Positions 7,701 through 9,733 of a stretch of DNA of 9,733 nt are shown in pieces. The notes beneath the pieces are model-generated. The model made no database searches, was not told the DNA's origin, and worked only from the letters and a program-made list of their open reading frames with translations. The stretch is taken from positions 1,952 through 11,684 of the forward strand of contig DKYP01000121.1 in NCBI GenBank assembly GCA_002499945.1. Direction: 5' to 3'. Position 1 is the first letter of the stretch, and each line of letters starts with the position of its first letter. The position numbers were made by a program, and so were the translations under genes. The stretch comes from Lachnoclostridium sp. UBA7097 (lineage in GTDB: Bacteria; Bacillota; Clostridia; Lachnospirales; Lachnospiraceae).

Positions 7701-9733
7701 GATTCCTTTACCGGCTCTGCCCAAATCTCAAAATTACTAATTGTACCATTAAATGAACCCTGGTCTCTCCAAGTACCCCATGTACCTGTTCCAAAATTAA
7801 TATGAGTAGCCGTTTTGGATAAAAAATTAAGAACCTTGCTATAATCAGTTAAATTATTTATTCCAGGTGTCGTTCCATTAGCAACAGTTTCATTTGAATA
7901 TGCAAGTGTACCACCAGCATATACAGAATAGCCATTTGGCATAAGCTTAATTTCTATATCTGTTGTACCATCTCCAATATAATCCTTTACTAAAGCATAA
8001 TCTTTAAGATTAGCATCATAAAACCCATCAGAATTATACCCAAGGTATGTACAATCTGTCATATAAAGCCTTCCACCATCGGCATCTCCTGTACTGTCAA
8101 TATTAAATGCAAAAATTGCAGCAAGTGGGCCTGCTACTGCTGTTCTTTTTGCAGTAAACTTAATTGTTACACCATTTTTTATATTCATTCCATATAAAGG
8201 ATTTTCAAATGACTTGATATTATCATTTGAAAGTTCTAATGGTTCTATGTCAAAATATGATGCAACTTTTCTTGCACTGTCACCTGCTTCTGACATTATT
8301 GTTGTTTCAAATTTTTTATGATATACATAGTTGCCTTTTGTAATTGTTGCTGTTATAGTGCAAGACCTGTCTACTACTGGTGGTATTACTGTACCATCGC
8401 TAAGAAGTGAAGAATTACCTTCCCATTCAATAACTGCTCCAAAAAGCCCTTTAGTTTCAAGATTTATGTCATTGGTAATAATCTTTGGAAGTGTAATTTT
8501 ATTTGCTGTCATAGCTACTGCTACATCATCTGATGGGTATTTTGCACCCCATAAACAAATATCATTAGTTCCTACTGTAGTAAAACATAATGTCTGTGCA
8601 TTAGTCCCTTCTATATTTTGTTTTATAAAAGTACCTTCATATACAATGCCACCAATTTCCATTGACACTAACGGGCTGTTTGTCTTTGCAGTCCATGTGC
8701 CTGTCACTTCCCCTGTAATCTTGCCATCTGCTGAAAGTGTAATTTCCTGTGGTTTATTGTATTCCAAGGAATCAGAATTTGTATTTCTCTGGAATAATAT
8801 TTCATATGTTCCTGCTATTTCGTCCACAGTATATCCATTATTTTCTACACTATCTGTAGCTGTATACTCAAATGGTGATGTTACAAGATAACCATTTTCA
8901 GATGTAAAAAGCTGGTGCACCCTTACTGAATGTCCCTCTGTACCATCATTTGTCCTTGTATGGTAAATAACATATGCCTTGCCATCATCATCTACAAAAG
9001 CAGAATTATGTCCTTGTGCTACATGTGCATAATCCCACCAGCTCCACTTATAATATGACATAAGACGTGTACCTATGCTGCCATTAACAGTACCACCAGC
9101 TATTGCCAGGTCACCCGAAACATCTGTATATGGACCATCAGGATTTTTAGAACGGAATATCCTCATCTGGTAACCACCATTTGCTACCAGCCCGCCATAT
9201 GAAATAAAAAGATAATAATAACCATTAATATATTCTATATATGATGCTTCACCTGAAGCACTGGAGCCACCAAGCTTTTTCCCCATATAAGCATCATCAT
9301 AATTTGCCTTTGCTTCTGTGGTATTTTTACGGAATCCTGTTGTTTCTTCAAGTTCAAATATATATATGCCACCAGACCAGGAACCATATGAGAACCAAAG
9401 CTTTCCGGTTTCATCATAAAATACACATGCATCAATGGCATGCGCACCATATCCCTTATTCCATGTAGTTGGTGTACATGCAGTCCCATTATCTTTTTCA
9501 GAATATGAAGCCCTGATAAACTTTTCATCTAATGTATCACGCCCTGTTACCTCTCCATAATCTGTTTTATCAAAAGAACGTATACCTCCCTGAACACCTT
9601 TTTCTGTAAATCCAGAATATACAACAGGTCCTACATAAGTCCAGTTACCATCAAGTCTGTCTGCCGTAAGAAGACATATACATGAATTCCATGAACAGCC
9701 ATTAATACTCATATACATACACCATTTTTGCAT
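4289..9733 (-). CDS. Giant modular extracellular GH43 (endo-arabinanase-like) enzyme, 5' end cut by window edge
   Basis: 1814 codons are visible and the gene runs off the right edge. The ATG at 9733 is not the real start: residues 1-30 are already inside the beta-propeller (KWCMYMSINGCSWNS...LLTADRLDG) and there is no signal peptide. Order of parts (residues as numbered here): GH43 propeller 1-295, with pKa-modulating Asp D101 (HAIDACVFYD), general acid E162 (SGEASYIEY) and calcium-site-type H242 (QGHNSAF); arabinanase-type C-terminal beta domain about 305-400; degenerate bacterial Ig-like domain about 405-480; two concanavalin/LamG-like modules about 488-675 and 684-886; FIVAR helices about 889-960; cysteine-pair module 960-1042; TDPP linker 1044-1079; three related beta domains 1079-1365; unassigned domain 1371-1577; Pro/Thr linker 1585-1663; basic BspA-type LRR tail 1665-1814. 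The catalytic-base Asp expected in blade 1 is outside the window. By family it should cut alpha-1,5-arabinan outside the cell; other arabinosidase or xylosidase activity cannot be excluded. The pattern resembles GH43 subfamily 5 (Abn2-like), from memory. Confidence 0.92.
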   Translation of the reverse strand: MQKWCMYMSINGCSWNSCICLLTADRLDGNWTYVGPVVYSGFTEKGVQGGIRSFDKTDYGEVTGRDTLDEKFIRASYSEKDNGTACTPTTWNKGYGAHAIDACVFYDETGKLWFSYGSWSGGIYIFELEETTGFRKNTTEAKANYDDAYMGKKLGGSSASGEASYIEYINGYYYLFISYGGLVANGGYQMRIFRSKNPDGPYTDVSGDLAIAGGTVNGSIGTRLMSYYKWSWWDYAHVAQGHNSAFVDDDGKAYVIYHTRTNDGTEGHSVRVHQLFTSENGYLVTSPFEYTATDSVENNGYTVDEIAGTYEILFQRNTNSDSLEYNKPQEITLSADGKITGEVTGTWTAKTNSPLVSMEIGGIVYEGTFIKQNIEGTNAQTLCFTTVGTNDICLWGAKYPSDDVAVAMTANKITLPKIITNDINLETKGLFGAVIEWEGNSSLLSDGTVIPPVVDRSCTITATITKGNYVYHKKFETTIMSEAGDSARKVASYFDIEPLELSNDNIKSFENPLYGMNIKNGVTIKFTAKRTAVAGPLAAIFAFNIDSTGDADGGRLYMTDCTYLGYNSDGFYDANLKDYALVKDYIGDGTTDIEIKLMPNGYSVYAGGTLAYSNETVANGTTPGINNLTDYSKVLNFLSKTATHINFGTGTWGTWRDQGSFNGTISNFEIWAEPVKESSLGSNYYYYQDYEDVASESELAWDNGNVVKALGTDKTKYAKLTPSGSGSRGSINSFGLDNALSGEFFITEDILFKSSVTYDADNQIAIVATDRKYSSNNTNIGIESGYILKLSANGKGNQTFNINDTSDTVNIPSDKWVNIRLDMDSSDLTKAILTITNINTNEAIISEKQIAVNGSGDISGANAGSYVLLGRGNSVACIDNIVIGKPGVANYEGLDKAIKSGEKYIKLSDIQQTYTDASMNVLKNAVEAAKAIDRSLPEEEQVTIDNAEIAITNAIKSLECAIHEYINTEYIKMPTCTETGRAKQICCLCGKAETEREADVDALGHIAGEWEIITPPTTASEGQKVKKCTRCSEIVKTASIEKLPEPTDPPAVTDPPEPTDPPVVTDPPEPTDPPVVPETKYTLSYTTDPDTFKNAIVLLDKTKLGKDETATLTIKPETGYEFKDGTGISVVKTSGTCTIGSQEKNSDGSYSYKISGLGTDCTVTVSAIAVPVAVTPAGEFLVTYNSTVNNAAVSLAKDGKAFESGSRVTATDKIQLSVTPGKGFTFADAPVVTAGNATVNIAEVTDGVYTYVILNFKSDTNIKVTGNAVPVQYSVNIQDNVKETASANNVKLSLSTTDASVGSTVQFIITPEEGFQIKSAGITAKENTCAISGSEKGANGTWIFNLSKFNGNTIISHLNIETTKTQVAESGTDTSVNIGAANLGETDFADKNISDAIISAITSKENIDIIDSQTSVKLDGAKLDSAVDEINKALNQNNNVNVFVEVNEETNLDSALGGVAEDAFLNEVKSQASKDTNNNIRNSKIAMPLDISFYAAVNGVESKIKISIKDTGNREITISMSVPSHIEKESAGIERLYYAVRFHNGNKTIIPCDYNSASGKIKFKSSKFSTYVLCYVDTSKGTQTAPPVYPGGGSSYIPGPAATTTPGTTNTPAPSLVPSSVPVLTPTPVPTAEPVPTTEPVPTQTPAIPQETGIPEKSPEPGGTSKTVKTGDKFVVNNLKYTVTSVTGTRSVKFTGVKKKVKKIIIPASIKLSGNKYKVTSIAKNALKGNKKLEKLSIGTNVKQIGKNAFNGCSKLKSIVIKSKKLTAKKTGSKAFKGINSKATIKVPKSRLEQYKKLVKSKGAGKNVKVKKLK
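4806..4859 (-). repeat. Three 18-bp tandem units coding the second Pro/Thr linker
   Basis: Three consecutive 18-base units begin GTTGGTACTGG on the plus strand. On the coding strand they give repeats of the type VPTxEP within a longer Pro/Thr/Ser linker (residues 1585-1663, positions 4745-4981). The linker separates the unassigned domain from the LRR tail and is probably extended and flexible. Such arrays can change copy number by slippage. Confidence 0.8.
5639..6499 (-). repeat. Three diverged tandem beta domains in the GH43 protein
   Basis: Residues 1079-1365 contain three repeats of about 85-95 residues. Each has a 'L-T-I-x-P-x-x-G-Y/F' strand (TLTIKPETGYEF, QLSVTPGKGFTF, QFIITPEEGFQI), then a T/N-C/V-containing segment, a 'DG-Y/W-x-Y/F' turn (SDGSYSYKI, TDGVYTYVI, ANGTWIFNL) and a final strand. 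The first two end in a similar xAVPV segment. They look like secreted beta-sandwich spacer or binding domains. I cannot name the Pfam family with certainty. Confidence 0.7.
6519..6608 (-). repeat. Five 18-bp tandem units coding the TDPP linker
   Basis: Five 18-base units alternate between two variants (TCTGTTGGTTCTGGYGGG-like and TCTGTTACTRCTGGYGGN-like on the plus strand), giving a 36-base period. They encode the linker TDPPEPTDPP/AVTDPP around residues 1044-1076, which joins the cysteine-pair module to the triple beta domains. It is likely a stiff, extended, possibly glycosylated spacer. Confidence 0.85.

Noticed and set aside
8331..8891. Plus-strand reading frame of 186 codons inside the GH43 gene
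   Set aside because: The opposite strand has clear conserved protein domains across the same interval; this frame matches no family and is a shadow.
9705..9733. ATG at the right edge as the start of the GH43 protein
   Set aside because: The encoded residues are interior propeller sequence with no signal peptide, and the catalytic-base blade is missing, so the gene must continue past the edge.

Overview
The window looks like chromosome of a low-GC, Gram-positive, fibre-degrading gut anaerobe, most likely a Lachnospiraceae-type Clostridia member. The evidence is AT-rich DNA with AT-rich third codon positions, AGGGG-type Shine-Dalgarno sites, and a very long secreted polysaccharidase with FIVAR, cysteine-pair and BspA-type leucine-rich repeat modules. 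A two-domain AAA-ATPase-like/PD-(D/E)XK protein, of a family often multicopy in gut anaerobes, points the same way. This taxonomic call is inference from protein style; no rRNA or marker gene is present.

All three genes lie on the minus strand, so the locus reads from right to left. At 9733-4289 is the 3' part (1814 codons) of a giant extracellular GH43 enzyme that resembles endo-alpha-1,5-L-arabinanases. Its true N-terminus, including the export signal and the catalytic-base aspartate, lies beyond the right edge. The catalytic blades are followed by an arabinanase-type C-terminal beta domain, a degenerate Ig-like domain, two concanavalin-like modules, a FIVAR helix bundle, a cysteine-pair module, a TDPP linker, three related beta domains, a domain of unknown function, a second Pro/Thr linker and a strongly basic LRR tail. 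At 4288-4148 is a 141-base intergenic region with a 12-bp stem-loop and a possible promoter. At 4147-2111 is a complete cytoplasmic GH42 beta-galactosidase with both catalytic glutamates and the four-cysteine metal site. Two bases after it, at 2108-435, starts the AAA-ATPase-like/PD-(D/E)XK protein, whose ribosome site sits inside the last codons of the galactosidase gene.

The left 434 bases hold no convincing gene. They contain three inverted repeats. Two of these (110-145 and 241-284) are diverged copies of one palindrome that differ by a compensatory base-pair swap. The third (368-407) follows the ATPase gene.

The two glycosidases suggest a locus for arabinan/galactan side chains of pectin (rhamnogalacturonan I): the GH43 enzyme would cut arabinan outside the cell, and the GH42 enzyme would remove terminal galactose from imported oligosaccharides inside it. 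No transporter or regulator is visible here. The ATPase/nuclease-fold protein has no obvious role in that pathway, and its tight coupling to the galactosidase is the most unusual gene arrangement. I do not see a clearly new multi-gene system; the palindrome pair and the giant enzyme's unassigned modules are the best candidates for something undescribed.
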